Part shown: positions 10,164 to 21,587 of the stretch, in pieces
Layout: each line of letters opens with the position of its first letter
Numbering within the stretch: the stretch's first letter is position 1
Assembly (NCBI GenBank): GCA_017655985.1
Contig: JACJVS010000004.1
Span: 2,387,501 to 2,451,500 of the forward strand
Length of the DNA stretch: 64,000 nt
Direction of reading: 5' to 3'
Origin: Incumbomyces delicatus
Lineage: Eukaryota > Ascomycota > Eurotiomycetes > Chaetothyriales > Trichomeriaceae
The notes under the pieces: generated by a model
What the model saw: only the letters and a program-made list of their open reading frames with translations
What the model was told of the DNA's origin: nothing
Databases searched by the model: none
Position numbers and translations under genes: made by a program

Positions 10164-12496
10164 ATGGAAACCGACCAAGATTCGTCTGTCTCTGCTGAGA
10201 ATCCAGACGAGGCTGATCGACATGATCCATGCTCTGACTTTTTTGACTTCAACGCTTTCGACCAAGGATCGAACAAGGAAATGCCCACGGCGCGCTATAG
10301 CCCTCAACGATCTGTTCAAGGCCAAAATGAGAGACCAGCCTGTGACTTGGGCCTTCCCATGCTTGAAAGCGGGGATGCTGCTGTTGATGAACTCGTGGAA
10401 GGAAGAAACGACATTTCTGACGCCTTCCTCAACTTGCCCCTTCCAGACCGGCCACAAGACGATTTTGGTGATGACTCCATGGCCACGACCTATCCTAGCC
10501 TCCACAACCATGCCTGGGTAAACGAAGAGTGCTCTGATGTTCAAGCTCCCAACCATTTGTGCTCTCCGGCAAGTCCAAATTACGCGTATTCATACAAAAA
10601 TTCCTGACGCCCAGCAGGAAAACGCGCTTAGCCTCTACTCAGAAACATTCGCGGTGAATGATTTGAATGACCAGCTGACCGAGGCGGCCTTTCTGACAAT
10701 GCAGCCTTTGCAGCACGTGCCGTTAGGTTCACAAGCACCAACACTTCCGAATAAATCACGCCTTCTACTTCCGCGTCAAAAAATGTTTCTAAAAGCATCA
10801 GTGAACAAGCTACCGTTGTCTCAGGTAGATAGTGCACTAAAACGAGCCACCTCCGCTTTCCAAAAAGATGTTGCACAAGGCAAAAAACGCAAGTATCGCA
10901 ATGTCGTTGCTGACTGATGGTACAGACTCTATGAGTATGGCGAAGCATTTAGGTATGGAAACTTTGGCGTGGGAGATGCTGTCCTACGCTAGTCGTAAGT
11001 TGTTGGCTCCCATTGAAGGAACTACACGTGAACAGCAATGTGGCCCAGTCAGACACAAAACTACTTTAGGCGTGCTGATTCTGTTTTTCTATGCCTGGAT
11101 AGTGCATGAACGTGCTCCAAAGATCCTAGGATGTCCAACAGACGCCAAGGAAATGTGCAAACGCTATCTGGAAGCGCATTAATCGGTAGCACTACGTCCA
11201 GTCTTGTCTCGCTTTGTGGATGGGTCATCACAATTTGAATTGGGGCTCAAAAATTTTGAGTTCTTTTTTTCGGCGTATTGCGAAGATCGTTGGTTAGGCC
11301 CTAGAACAATGTCTCAACTTGTGCATCAGGCAAAACAAGGCTATCGAAGCCTTCGGCCAGCTTTGAAAAAGGGAACTACATCGCTCGTTCTTGAAGCGTT
11401 ATGCGAGGGGTCTAAATGTCAACAAATGGCATCATTGGAGTCTTACCACTTCGATCAAGGTCGTCTTGACAGATCCGACGATGCATTGCTAGTATGGTCA
11501 ATGTTCTGGCAAGCCATTCCACAGGTTGTCCGCAATATTATGGACTTCACCGCGGAGGATTTCTTACAACTTATATCTGGTGCAGACATACACTGTCTGC
11601 ACCAAGCTACCCTAGAGGTTCAGAAGAGGTCTTTCCGAGAGTGGGGCGCATCAATAGCTGAGTTCCGCAAATCGCTGTGTCGCTTTGTTGGCAGAATATT
11701 GGAATCGGGATTGACCGCGGGATACGACAGCAGGCCACTGGAGTGCATAGGGGTTTTTTTGGTTACTCCTACGATGTGGGGCTCTGGTAGGATGGAAGTG
11801 AGAGAACGGAGGGCGTCCAATTCTCTACAGTCTTGCTTTCGATGGTGGGTCATGTATATATTGGGGTCAGCAGGCCTCGTGCAGGAGTTTGAAACTTTGC
11901 ATGCCACCGCCCGAATACTGCACTCCCAGGATCCTAACATATGCCAGAGATGGCACACCGGAGCTTGGTATGCTCTATGGCTTTGGAGAAATGTTGGCGA
12001 GCCTGATGAGTTCAGACCCCAGCTCCATTTCAAACATCCTTATTTCGAAACTCTCCGACAACTATATGATTTTCAAGGGCGCGAAAATCATTCGAATGAG
12101 TATGCGACAACCACGGCTAAGCATGATGCAGGCGATGCGTGCAACAGCGATATCGTGGTCAGTGTCATGAGTGAGGTGTCTCCTGGACACCCAAGCTGCC
12201 CAGGAGAGCGACCTTTACGTCCGGGCCCTAAGATTCCGCAGATGTGTGACAATTCTCAAATAGGACTGGAAGGGGATGGTAGTTCCCCGGGCGCTAACCC
12301 GGCGGCTGGCGAGGGGGCCAAATCGTGCAAGATCACGAAGGAGATGCTTGATGAATACATCTCAGAGATGGATGCATACGGGGAAGCTCTTGAGGTCTGG
12401 AAGTATAGAAAGAGGGCGAGAGGATGCCCGGCAGAATCACTGCGATGTTGCCCTGAAGGACGGCAGAACGACGCAGAAGCGAGCAAGCGGAACTGA
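10164..12496 (+). CDS. Orphan protein with unclear or broken gene structure
   Basis: Coding-like sequence runs on one strand through three frames. Exon 1 (10164-10517; METDQDSSVSAENPDEADRH, acidic) can splice at GTAAAC through CCTGAC..CAGCAG (10518-10617) into a second frame. A second switch between about 10890 and 10940 needs a 43-nt intron (10893-10935, GTATCG..ATGAG) or an indel. An in-frame TAA at 11180-11182 interrupts the third frame. It could be removed by a 57-nt GTCCAA..GGTAG intron that preserves the frame, but that donor is weak. The 3' part (11183-12496, about 430 residues) is uninterrupted, rich in W, and ends in a charged helix (KITKEMLDEYISEMDAYGEALE). I recognise no family. 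It is either a four-exon lineage-restricted gene or a young pseudogene. Confidence 0.4.
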
Positions 12497-12701
12497 AATT
12501 GACACCATCCGCACAGACTCTCGTGAATCAGGGGAATGTGCGAGTTACGAACGGTTCTGCTTACCTCTGTGGTTTCATTGCTGGCGACATTGTCAGCATC
12601 GAAGGGGCAAAGACTGTGATGAACATGGGACTCATATCCAGAAAGTATCAGGCATGAATCTAAATGTCTATTGTCTTTCACATCATTCTTTGAGACAAAT
12701 C

Positions 12702-13372
12702 CTAGTAAGTCGAGGTCTGCCGGTCGTAATTCGCTCCCATGGCCTTCCGCAACTTCATCGTGACGACATCAGCAGCCAGCTCCCTCTTGTCTCCGGTCTG
12801 GATTTCGACTGCATACGTGCGAATGACCTGCTTGACTAGGCCGCTCTGGAAACTCATCTTGGCTTTTCGCATCACTTTTGTTTTGGGACCTACGCGCCTC
12901 GTTGGTTACTACACTGTACAGCACAGAGACACACAACAGATTTTTGTTTTGCAAAAAAAAATCAGCTGAGCAGGATCAAACATCTTCGGGTTATCACCAC
13001 ACCTCCGGGCAAGACAAGCATCTTCAGACATCAGGGCACGCCCACAATCGACATGCAAAAAACCAGCTCAGGGAAAACCACAAAACGCAACCAAGACTTA
13101 CCAGCCCACACCACGAACACAAACTTGACCCGCTCACTGTACTCGTCGTTCCCGAGCTTCACGCGAACATAGCCGTACGCAGCCTCGTCCTCGCCCAGCG
13201 ACTCACACATCTCAGCAATATCCCCCGTCCCCGTGCCATCGAGCTTCAGGCTATCCGACGTCGCCGAGACGTATTTCAGCACCAGCCATGTGATCTCGGA
13301 CTTGTCGGAGCGCACATCGTCGTAAGCCTGGGCAATCTCTGGGTCCGAGAGGAGATCTTGGGGAGGTGGCAT
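12702..13372 (-). CDS. Coactosin-like ADF-homology actin-binding protein
   Basis: Coactosin binds F-actin through a single ADF-H fold. Exon 1 (13372-13102) encodes MPPPQDLLSDPEIAQAYDDVRS, then the ADF-H core (ITWLVLKYVS, YGYVRVKLGNDEYSERVKFVFVVWAG). The 212-nt intron 13101-12890 has a perfect GTAAGT donor and GCGTAG acceptor. Exon 2 (12889-12702) continues PKTKVMRKAKMSFQSG..VKQVIRTYAVEIQ and ends AMGANYDRQTSTY. The long helix with KTKVMRKAKMS matches the actin-contacting helix of coactosins. The total of 152 residues is the normal length. It is cytoplasmic/cortical by family. Confidence 0.9.
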
Positions 13373-14097
13373 ATCTCCTTTTTCGCTGCTGTAGCTGCAG
13401 CAGTAGTAGCAGTAGCAGTAGCAGCAGCGGGAGCAGTAGTGGTAAGGTGGGGGTGGGATTGAAGTATGGGAAATAAACTATGCGCGCGCTCTCTCTAAGA
13501 GAGAGACTGGGAGGTGCAGCGAGGTGCTAAAAAGGGAAAACGGTGCGAGACAAACAAAAGGATGTTATAGTTCTTCTAATAAAATTCGATATTGAAGGGA
13601 ATCTGACGGGCGGTTAGTCATCTGGGTGTCGTACAAGCGAAAAGAAAATAATCTTTCTAGCCCTTTTTTTTTTTCTGATTTAACCCTACAGCTAGCTGAA
13701 ACAGGAGTAGCCTGTGTCCCCCAGCTTCATCTGCCACGGTTGAGGACAGTTTGCCGAGGACTTTGCGTTATATTTTTAGTGTCCTTGAAGTCTTTTCAGC
13801 CTTACGGGCGACATCAGTCGGCTCTGCGAAATCTAAGGTTGTTTATGAGCTCAGTCACCGCATGGTCACTTTGCATCACGGTGTACCATCTCATCCATTC
13901 TACTATCAGCTACACACAGGTCTCGCAGATCCTAAACTGAGGCAAGAGCGTTCTGCACTTTTCAGTTTAGGACAAACTACCCCGCAACGTGGTTCTTAGG
14001 TCCATGGCAAACCACTTCCTCGAACTGTGATCATCTCATGCACGGCTTGAACAACACCATTGCCAACCATCACACATAATGCGGCAAGGGTAGTGAA
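13373..14097. other. Intergenic upstream of coactosin
   Basis: This contains the coactosin promoter and leader. An AGC/AGT trinucleotide tract lies at 13397-13440, a TCTCTCT/AGAGAGA inverted repeat near 13490-13506, and a poly-T run near 13660. The open frame at 13751-13999 plus shows no domain, so I do not call a gene. Confidence 0.4.
13397..13440. repeat. AGC/AGT-type trinucleotide tract
   Basis: An imperfect microsatellite of mixed cag, tag and gag triplets (gcagcagtagtagcagtagc) lies 25-70 bp upstream of the coactosin start codon, in its leader or promoter. Confidence 0.8.
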
Positions 14098-15054
14098 ATG
14101 GATGAACTATCAGCTGGCGGTCGCCATTCGTACGGTAATTTGATTGCATCGGGCAATTCGAGGGTAATCGCTGGCGACTACATCGTCAACGTTTCCTGTT
14201 CTCACCTGTGTGGCCATGTCGAAAGTTCATATCGAAATCCAAGCACAGTCAGCAGCGGCACATATCCCGTCAAGGCCCATGTCAAACGATACGATTATGT
14301 TCCTCCAGAGGACAATCTTTCCGGAGCAAGCAGGCGGGATATTGACAATAATGAGCAAAGTGGAGAGTTTGGCATGGCCGGTCTGTATTCAGCGTTACCA
14401 AGGACCACCACCCCTTCGAGTATTAATGATCCAAAGAAGTGGAAAGTCGAACCATCTCTCGGTCGGTCACTTCATCTACTTCGGCCTGACAAACCCGCAA
14501 GTCGGGGGCTTTCGAGACGTGCTACTGTGCATAGCGATACATCACATCAGGCTTCTGAACCCGCAAATACATCTGTTCAGGTCAGGAAGTGGTGTGGCGT
14601 TGACAATTATTGTCGAACCTCTGCATCTTTGCAGAATTCGCACGATCCCCTCAGCGTTTCGGTCACCTTCCAAGACGATCTCACAAAGGTCTCCAAATTT
14701 GCGCGAGAAGATCGCCAGTACAGAATTTTCTTGCTCTCCAAAGTAGGGGCAGACTGGACGCAGTCCGAATGTGAAGAGTGTTTCATGCCGGCATCTGAGA
14801 TCAACGGCCGGATCAAGCATGGTCCTAGAGGGTCTAGACAAAGGCAGAATATAGGATGGACACTCAAACAGCTTGCACCACGAGTAAGGTGCGCTTCGGA
14901 ATATCTTCTACAAGAAGTTAATCGATGTGACCCGCATGGCTATGAATGGCATATTGAGGCCATAGATAACGAAAACGCAAGAAGGACCCAACGAACCGAA
15001 GAGGTCGCTGTCTTCTCCGTGATCCTGGCCCGCATATTGAACGATCCGGCTTAA
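14098..15054 (+). CDS. Orphan protein with N-terminal HET-s-like (HRAM-like) motif
   Basis: A single-exon 318-residue frame. The N-terminus reads SYGNLIASGNSRVIAGDYIV (residues 11-30). This follows the G-x-S-x-V-x-x-G-[DN]-x-[YV] pattern of the amyloid-forming repeats that link fungal NLRs to their effectors. Residues 40-190 are low-complexity and basic. The C-terminal 130 residues look folded (SVSVTFQDDLTKVSKF, RIFLLSKVGADWTQSECEECF, YEWHIEAIDNENARRTQRTEEVAVFSVI), but I recognise no domain. A second long plus-frame ORF (14210-14746) overlaps it; I take it as a shadow because the C-terminal block reads best in this frame. A role in NLR-type signalling is inference from the motif only. Confidence 0.5.
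   Translation: MDELSAGGRHSYGNLIASGNSRVIAGDYIVNVSCSHLCGHVESSYRNPSTVSSGTYPVKAHVKRYDYVPPEDNLSGASRRDIDNNEQSGEFGMAGLYSALPRTTTPSSINDPKKWKVEPSLGRSLHLLRPDKPASRGLSRRATVHSDTSHQASEPANTSVQVRKWCGVDNYCRTSASLQNSHDPLSVSVTFQDDLTKVSKFAREDRQYRIFLLSKVGADWTQSECEECFMPASEINGRIKHGPRGSRQRQNIGWTLKQLAPRVRCASEYLLQEVNRCDPHGYEWHIEAIDNENARRTQRTEEVAVFSVILARILNDPA
14131..14193 (+). other. HRAM-like amyloid motif (coding)
   Basis: Codons 12-32 of the orphan encode a glycine-bounded beta-strand motif (YGNLIASGNSRVIAGDYIVN) with the polar-hydrophobic alternation and terminal G-D/N of HET-s-related motifs. A related motif lies in the NLR linker at 43869-43934. Confidence 0.4.
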
Positions 15055-16145
15055 ACGTGAATGCTTCTAAACAGAATAAATCACATCTTGAAGTCCCGAG
15101 ACTTCCGAATTAAAGTGAAGGTCAGATGACGCTATGTGTCACTGAATGCAGCATTCCAGTGCACACTCATGTTGGGCGTATACGGCTGAATAGATGCAGC
15201 ATCCATTTCACGCTTGGGTCAACTTATGGAATCTGTAGTAAATGACGCTCCTGGGTGCTAAGGACATTTCGAACATCAGGCAATAGCTCACAGCATTTGC
15301 ACACCGGTTACAAATTCTTCTGCTGTTGCAGGATGCACCGAATTTACACAGAGAGCACAGCTCGAGGGTGGCCAGCAGTGCATTGGCGCAGCTCCGCCCT
15401 GGTCCAATCTCGTCCCGAGTCGCCGAAATTGGATTGACGTATGTGAAATCTTCTTCTCAGCTCCCTTACTACGCAGATCATGATTTCTCATTGTTGCTGG
15501 GTCTTTTAGCAAGGCAGAAACAGCATGCAGATCGATCCTTGTGCAGGATGTTGCCTGCAGAAATATTACCTGCCGATAAATGTCGACTTCTCGAAGTCTC
15601 TTGGTTGGCATGATATGACTGGTCGATATTCTACAAGGTCATGCAGTGTTTTGCCGATGTGGGGCTGCTGCAATCTTGATTCGTCTTCCAACCTTCATCT
15701 TGAGCGCCTCTTTCTGTGTCGCATGCAATATTTTCTGCAAGTTTCTTGTCCACAATGCATTAGCAGATGCCGGCCGCGACTTCCGCGGAAGGAAGTCTCA
15801 TCAACAATCATGAAAGTCTGACAGGACTTTCGTTGCTGATGAGCATGAGTTCTTGAAAATTGTGCGGTTGATACTGCCTTGCTTCTGTACTAGTCGATCT
15901 ATCAGCCAGCTACCCTCCTGTCGTTAATTCGCTGATCTCCAAAATGTCGCAAGTACTGCGAACCATTCCAAAAAGCCATAGGAGCCTGTCCAGGCTGAAG
16001 ACAGAGCATTCAAAAGGTATATATCTCCTACGATGAAAGCACATCCTGTCTTCTTTTCTTCTCCGATGTCAATACCTTAATTGATCATCGCAAAAGTAAG
16101 TCATACCTTGCACTGAGTTGGTCAAATAAGTGCAAGCTATGTCCA
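15055..16145. other. Intergenic upstream of dynamin gene
   Basis: A 1.1 kb stretch without a convincing gene. Overlapping short frames at 15255-15821 on both strands have no domain. The last 250 bp are presumed promoter/leader of the dynamin gene. Confidence 0.4.
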
Positions 16146-18620
16146 TTGGTACAACGACCAAAGCACATCTTTCAACAAGCAAACATGCCTGGAGAGAACC
16201 CAGAATCTGGGAACAACGGACTTCCGTTGGCTATGAACCGACTGCAATCAGACGCACTTGAGAAAGTTTTGAATGTGATTGATCAGCTACGGTCAGAAGG
16301 CATCAGCAGATACGTTGACTTGCCGCAACTGATAGTATGTGGAGACCAATCGTCTGGCAAGAGTTCTGTACTGGAGGCAATATCAGGCCTCAACTTCCCT
16401 AGGAAGGACAACATCTGTACACGGTTTGCGACTGAACTTATCCTGCGGCGTGCTTCCGAGTCTGGCATTAAGGTTTCCATTCTTCCCGACTCAGATCGCC
16501 CTGAAAGAGAGCAAAGACAACTTCGGGAATTCAAATCGCCTGCTCCAACTTTGGACCGCTTTGCAGATATTGTCAAAAGCGCAGAAACATTCATGGGTAT
16601 CGGCGAAGATGACCGAGCGTTCTCCAAGGACGTTCTCCGCGTCGAGGTTTCTGGGCCAACACAACCTCATTTGACATTAGTTGATCTCCCTGGACTTTAT
16701 CATGCACCAGACGAAAATCAAGACATGAACGGTATTACATTCGTGGAGTCCTTGGTACAGTCGTACATTGAGAATCCTCGCGGTGTGATACTAGCAGTCA
16801 TCTCGGCGAAGAATGAGATAGCTCTACAAAAGGTTACTACTTTTACCCGACGAGTTGACCCTAAAGGAACGAGAACATTGGGGATCATCACTAAGCCAGA
16901 CACACTGCCTGAAGGTTCAGAGCTCGAGCGTTCATTCCATTTCCTATCACAGAACACAAGAGTCAAATTTCGATTGGGATGGCATATTCTCAAAAATCGA
17001 ACATTTGAGGAGCGAGAGTATTCTCTACCGGCGCGTCACGAATCCGAGGCAGCATTTTTGTCAAAAGGTGTTTGGAAATCACTGCCACGGGATATAGTTG
17101 GTATCAATGCTTTGATACCACGGCTCATGAGAGTCCTAAAGGATCATATCGTAGCTCAAATGCCCAGCCTTATCACTGACACGCAAACATCTCTCAGAGA
17201 CACTAAATTGAGCCTCAATAGGTTGGGCGATCCGCGCCAGGCCATTTCAGATCAGCGACGATATCTTGTGCATGGAAGCCTGAGATTCAGCGCGTTAGTG
17301 AATAACTCGTTGAATGGTGTCTATCTTGATCCCTTTTTTGGGGATGCCCTCGAAGACGACGATTACCAGAAACGGCTCCGTGCAGTGGTGCAAAATCGAC
17401 TATCTCAATTTGCAGATGTAATGGCAGAGCAAGGCGAGGACAGAAAGATCATCGACGAAGGAATGGAACGTGATCCCAGACGAAAATACATATATCGCAC
17501 GGAATTTGTCGAAGAGGTTCGCAGGAGATTGCAAAGAAGCCGCGGCCGAGAACTACCTGGAAATTTCAATTCTCTGATAGTTGGCGAGCTATTTTACCAG
17601 CAAGCGCGGCCTTGGGAGAAGATTGCTTGCCAGTACGCCGATCACCTGGTCAAGGACGTGCGAAGCGCAACCATGTTGATCTTGCGCGAGGTGTTTGACG
17701 AGAACTGCGCCGAAGGATTGCTCAGGCATGTTCTAAATCGTGAACTCTCAAAATTGGAGGATAGCCTTTATGGAAAAGTCGACGAGCTCCTGAAACCGCA
17801 GAAGGCTGGCCATCCGATTACCTACAACCCGCAATATGTCGAAAACATCCAGGAGACGCGTGACCAACAGCTTCGCGAGTCCATCACCGCGAAGCTCAAG
17901 GCTTTCTTTGGACGCGAATATCCATCGGATCCGCGCATTGATTGGCAACCCAAGTTTCGCATGGAAGATCTAATCAAAAATCTGGCCTCGCAAAGCGAGA
18001 CTGACATGGAGCGTTTTGCATGCTCGGATGCTATTGACTGTATGCTAGCATACTACAAAGTGAGTCAGATACATCTGAAGGTAGCCATGACAGAGGACTG
18101 ACAAATCCAGGTTGCGATGAGAAAATTCGTGGATGACTTCAGCAATTTTGCTGCGGAAAAAGGGTTCTTGGAACCACTACCGCATACCCTTACCCCTCAG
18201 ACGGTGGAGGACCTGCCAAATAATGTTGTCGAAGATATCGCACGCGAAGATCAAAACACTACAGTGGAACGCAGTCGACTAAAGAAGAAGATGGCTGTTC
18301 TGGAAGCCGCTTTACGTGATCTTCAGCAACTGGACACATACAGCCTAGAAGGTCAGTTTCTGCCAAACCCACCTTACAACGTTGAAGCTAACAGGCAGAA
18401 AGTGTCTCGTCTGTCATCCAAAGAGTACACTGAAGCCCACAACGAGCACGATGAAAACGAGAATGACGCAGATAGTGGCCGTGCTTCGTCGCCAGTGTCG
18501 GTGTCGGTGATCATGCCTGAAACGTCCTGGGCCACTGAGGAACCCGATATATCCTACGAAATTGCAGAACGTTCTGTTAGAAGGAAGAAGAAGCATCGCA
18601 GTGCATCTATGTTCGAATAG
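16146..18620 (+). CDS. Mx-type dynamin-family large GTPase
   Basis: Fungal Mx-like dynamins are cytosolic GTPases that assemble on membranes; the family also contributes to fungal heterokaryon and stress responses, but its role here is unknown. Exon 1 is 16146-18059 and exon 2 is 18111-18620, with a 51-nt intron (GTGAGT..ATCCAG, phase 0 between K and V). The G1 loop is GDQSSGKSS (about residues 66-74), followed by the switch region FPRKDNICTRFATEL, G3 DLPGLYH and G4 TKPD. A helical stalk follows (EFVEEVRRRLQRSRGRELPGN..). The GED-like end (DCMLAYYK|VAMRKFVDD) is followed by an acidic disordered tail. The total is 807 residues; an internal ATG at 16185 (MPGENPES) may be the true start. No PH or proline-rich domain is seen, which separates it from endocytic dynamins and Vps1. 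Confidence 0.9.
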
Positions 18621-19266
18621 ATGTGGGCAGACACACTTCTTTTGTCGTGGCGAAAGCTGAGTGACAGGCTTGATATTCAACGGGCAGCCCGCTCGTTCGG
18701 GTAATGCAGGAAAGATGTTGAAGGTGTGATTTCATGTTCCCCTTGATTACGTACGTTTCTGCATCATGTGTAAACCAAGTACTGTCCTGCTCCGGCGACA
18801 GAGAAGCACAGCTTCACGGTGAGCGAACCCTAGAATCCTCGAATCCTCGCTCCCAAAGATAGCATAAAGCCGGTTCAGTTACTTCGTAGATGAGGAAAAT
18901 TATGACAGTCCCGGAATGGTTTCATGCAAAGTATTGTCTGCTCGTCTTTTCCACATGTTTGTGTCGCCTAGTCCTCTCACACTCATGCTCATGCTCATGC
19001 TCATTATCTTTCTAGAAAAGAGGTTTGCCATCACTTTATACGATGTTTGTTGACGTTGTGCCCATAAGGACTCGTCCGTGCTAGTTTGGTGCAGGGGGCA
19101 GAAGAGATGTAGGGTAACTCATACAGACCAGTGCCGCAAATCGACTACCCGTTTGCACTTTACATCCACTCCACTGATCAACACACCCGGAATGTATGTA
19201 CCTGCATACGTAGATCGAGGCAGACGAGTATTCTCCCTTGTCTTCTCTGGTTTTCTTCCCAACACA
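18621..19266. other. Intergenic region between dynamin and secreted orphan
   Basis: About 650 bp. A (CATGCT)n-like run lies near 18980-19005. The open frame from 19078 is the same frame as the downstream gene, but its first 63 codons look non-coding; I start that gene at the signal-peptide ATG at 19267. Confidence 0.4.
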
Positions 19267-20157
19267 ATGCTGAAATCGATATTCCTCACACTGGTCGCCG
19301 GCACGTCGACTACTCTCGTTTCTGCGCGTGCCATCACCATGTCAATGCCAATGTCGTCGATAACGACAACGAACCCGTCGCCCTTTGTCATCTTCTCGAC
19401 CGGCTTGTAAGTAGTTCCTCCCCTTTCCTCCTTCCTCCAGGTCTGCTGCCTGCCAGCCAGCCAGCCAGCCAGGCAAGCAGGTAGAAGCTAGCCCTTGTCT
19501 TTTCTATTCTATATATTTCGAGCACAAGGAGGTTGATGGACTGACTTTTGTGACGTTCTTTCTAGGATAAACATCCCAGTGACACGACCCGACATCTCGC
19601 CGGCCACGCCCGAAGACATCCAGCACTCGATCCTGACGTTCGCGCTGAACGGCTGCCCGACGTCGCACTACGTCGTGGTGAACCAGGCGGGCGTGCTCAG
19701 CAGCGACTACGACTACGAGCCCAACACGCCGTTCCTGGCTGGCCTCGCCAACGCTCCCATGGCCATGAAGGTCCGCGAGGTGTTTGGGAATGTCGATGTG
19801 ACGGGGGCGGTGAATACGATTCTGATGAATTGCTTGAGCCAGGGGATTACACGGGTGGAGACGCTGGATACGGAGGGGCTGGACGTCAAGGAGCTGGATG
19901 ACGAGGTCTTGAGGACGAGTGTGCTGTATGCGAAGATGCCCGACGTGGATCCTGCCTTGGGGAAGGAGGATCGAGAAGAATTGCTGAAAAAGCATGATTC
20001 GTACCTCGATGAGGTCGTCGCGACGTACTACGGCGAGGACAGGGGTTACACCTTCATCTACATTACCGAGGCGCAGAAAGATGGTGACAAAGAAGGCGAC
20101 GGCGCTGCCTCTGGCGTGCAAGGCGTTGGTGCAGAAGTGCCGCTCAAGTACGAGTGA
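19267..20157 (+). CDS. Secreted or ER-lumenal protein of unknown function
   Basis: Exon 1 (19267-19406) starts MLKSIFLTLVAGTSTTLVSA, a typical cleavable signal peptide, then a Ser/Thr/Met stretch. The 159-nt intron 19407-19565 (GTAAGT..TTCTAG) joins in phase 2 to exon 2 (19566-20157). The mature part (about 200 residues) is compact and hydrophilic: LTFALNGCPTSHYVVVNQAG, then TPFLAGLANAPMAMKVREVF and an acidic C-terminal half. The last exon is markedly GC-rich with G/C-ending codons, unlike the orphan genes nearby, which suggests a well-expressed conserved gene. It has no second membrane helix and no GPI tail. I do not recognise the family. Confidence 0.7.
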
Positions 20158-20270
20158 TCTGTGTGCTTCTACACTGCTGGAGTTGGGAGTTGGGAGTTGA
20201 GTCTGAGAATTGCTCACATTCTATCGCATGGCCTCCTGCGTCACAGCTGGCCAGGCTAGCCCTGCCAACT

Positions 20271-21587
20271 TCAGCTTAGCACGACTTGCACGAATCCAAA
20301 GATGGTGCTTGCTGGTTGTCTGCACTCGACAATTCCGAGTCGCTCGTCCACCTTCTTCAACACCGCCTCCAAATCTTTCAGGCTCCTCTCGCGCGCCCCA
20401 AACAGCGTGTACATCAGTATATCAGTCGTCCTCAGCAACCACTCCTTGTGCTGCGACATTTGGCCGTCCCGGTCAGGCAGGATACGCTCAATGATCAGTA
20501 GTTTCGTCCCGTGCTGATCCATGGCCGGCAGAAGCTGCTTCACGATCTTGACACACTCGTCGTCCTGCCAGTCGTGTAGCACTCGGCTGAGCATATACAT
20601 CCCCGGCTTCAACTCGGCCGGCTGTGGCTCGAAAAAGTCCTGAGCTTGGAACGTGACCTGCTCGTCCATGCCGTGCTGCTTGATGTATTGACGGGCTGCT
20701 TCTGTGTTGGATGGGAGGTCCTGCACGACGAACTTGACTTTCGGAAATTCCTTTGCAATTCCAACATCGATATGGCCGTTGCCCCCTCCAACATCAACAA
20801 CCGTGCTCCCGTTGAAACTCGCCCAGTCAAAGCCCTGGACAAAGCCAGTACAGCTGTCTCCCGACAGTGCCGTATTGATTGCCCGCATGGCAGCCGAAAA
20901 CTTTTCCATGCCTCTTCCATCCTGGTCGTCTTCCATGAGCTGCTGCCATGCGTTTCGATGGCCTTTATCCGCGTCAGCGAGCTCAGCAGCGATCTGCACA
21001 CGCCCGGGCCCTCGAGAAGTGTCTTCCTTCCCCACTTTTGCAGATTCCGCTATCCAATACGACCCTCTCGATATCCCCTCGCTCAACCGGTACTGCGTGT
21101 ACGCACTGAAATTCGGCATAGCAGCTGAAGTCCCCGTGTGGGCCACGTACCCTTCCCGCGGCTCGTAGAAGATTTTCATGAGATATCCAACTTTCAGCAG
21201 ACGAGACAAGATGTTCGCAGACACGCCTAGCTTGGAAGAGAGGTCGACAACACTGATATCACCCTCCAGCGGCACAGCTTCGGCCACCTTGAGTTCATCG
21301 AGAGCACGCAGCACCTCAAGTTTGGTATTCGTCGGCCCAGTCAAGTCGAGAAGAGTGTCCGTGGGCCCAACGACAAGGTCTAGCATCATCCGAGCCGCGT
21401 CAATCAGTTGTTGGCGTGTCTCGAGGAGTTCGGGTAGGTGGAAGGCATCGTGCCAGTCGTGCCGCCCGTTGCCAGCAAAGGACGGTGCCGGTAAGGAGGC
21501 CGATGCGAGTTGTTGCTGGAGTGATGTAGCGAGACCAAGGATTTGTTGTGCTTGAGAGGTCAACGTACAGCTTGGTAGATTGCTCAT
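20271..21587 (-). CDS. SAM-dependent O-methyltransferase (secondary-metabolism type)
   Basis: A single-exon protein of 438 residues. I start it at MSNLPSCTL (21587); a 16-codon upstream extension is poor. The N-terminal half is the winged-helix dimerisation domain (TNTKLEVLRALDELKVAEAV, VVDLSSKLGVSANILSRLLK). The C-terminal half is the methyltransferase: motif I VVDVGGGNGHIDVGIAKEFP, VQDLPS, and the catalytic-histidine region MLSRVLHDWQDDECVKIVKQLLPAM. Its family methylates hydroxyls of polyketides and aromatic metabolites. No polyketide or peptide synthase lies in the window, so its substrate is unknown. It lies about 1.1 kb from the RTA1 gene on the same strand. Confidence 0.92.
   Translation of the reverse strand: MSNLPSCTLTSQAQQILGLATSLQQQLASASLPAPSFAGNGRHDWHDAFHLPELLETRQQLIDAARMMLDLVVGPTDTLLDLTGPTNTKLEVLRALDELKVAEAVPLEGDISVVDLSSKLGVSANILSRLLKVGYLMKIFYEPREGYVAHTGTSAAMPNFSAYTQYRLSEGISRGSYWIAESAKVGKEDTSRGPGRVQIAAELADADKGHRNAWQQLMEDDQDGRGMEKFSAAMRAINTALSGDSCTGFVQGFDWASFNGSTVVDVGGGNGHIDVGIAKEFPKVKFVVQDLPSNTEAARQYIKQHGMDEQVTFQAQDFFEPQPAELKPGMYMLSRVLHDWQDDECVKIVKQLLPAMDQHGTKLLIIERILPDRDGQMSQHKEWLLRTTDILMYTLFGARERSLKDLEAVLKKVDERLGIVECRQPASTIFGFVQVVLS

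Noticed and set aside
14210..14746. Second long plus-strand frame inside the orphan at 14098
   Set aside because: The better-conserved C-terminal block is in the other frame; this frame ends inside it.
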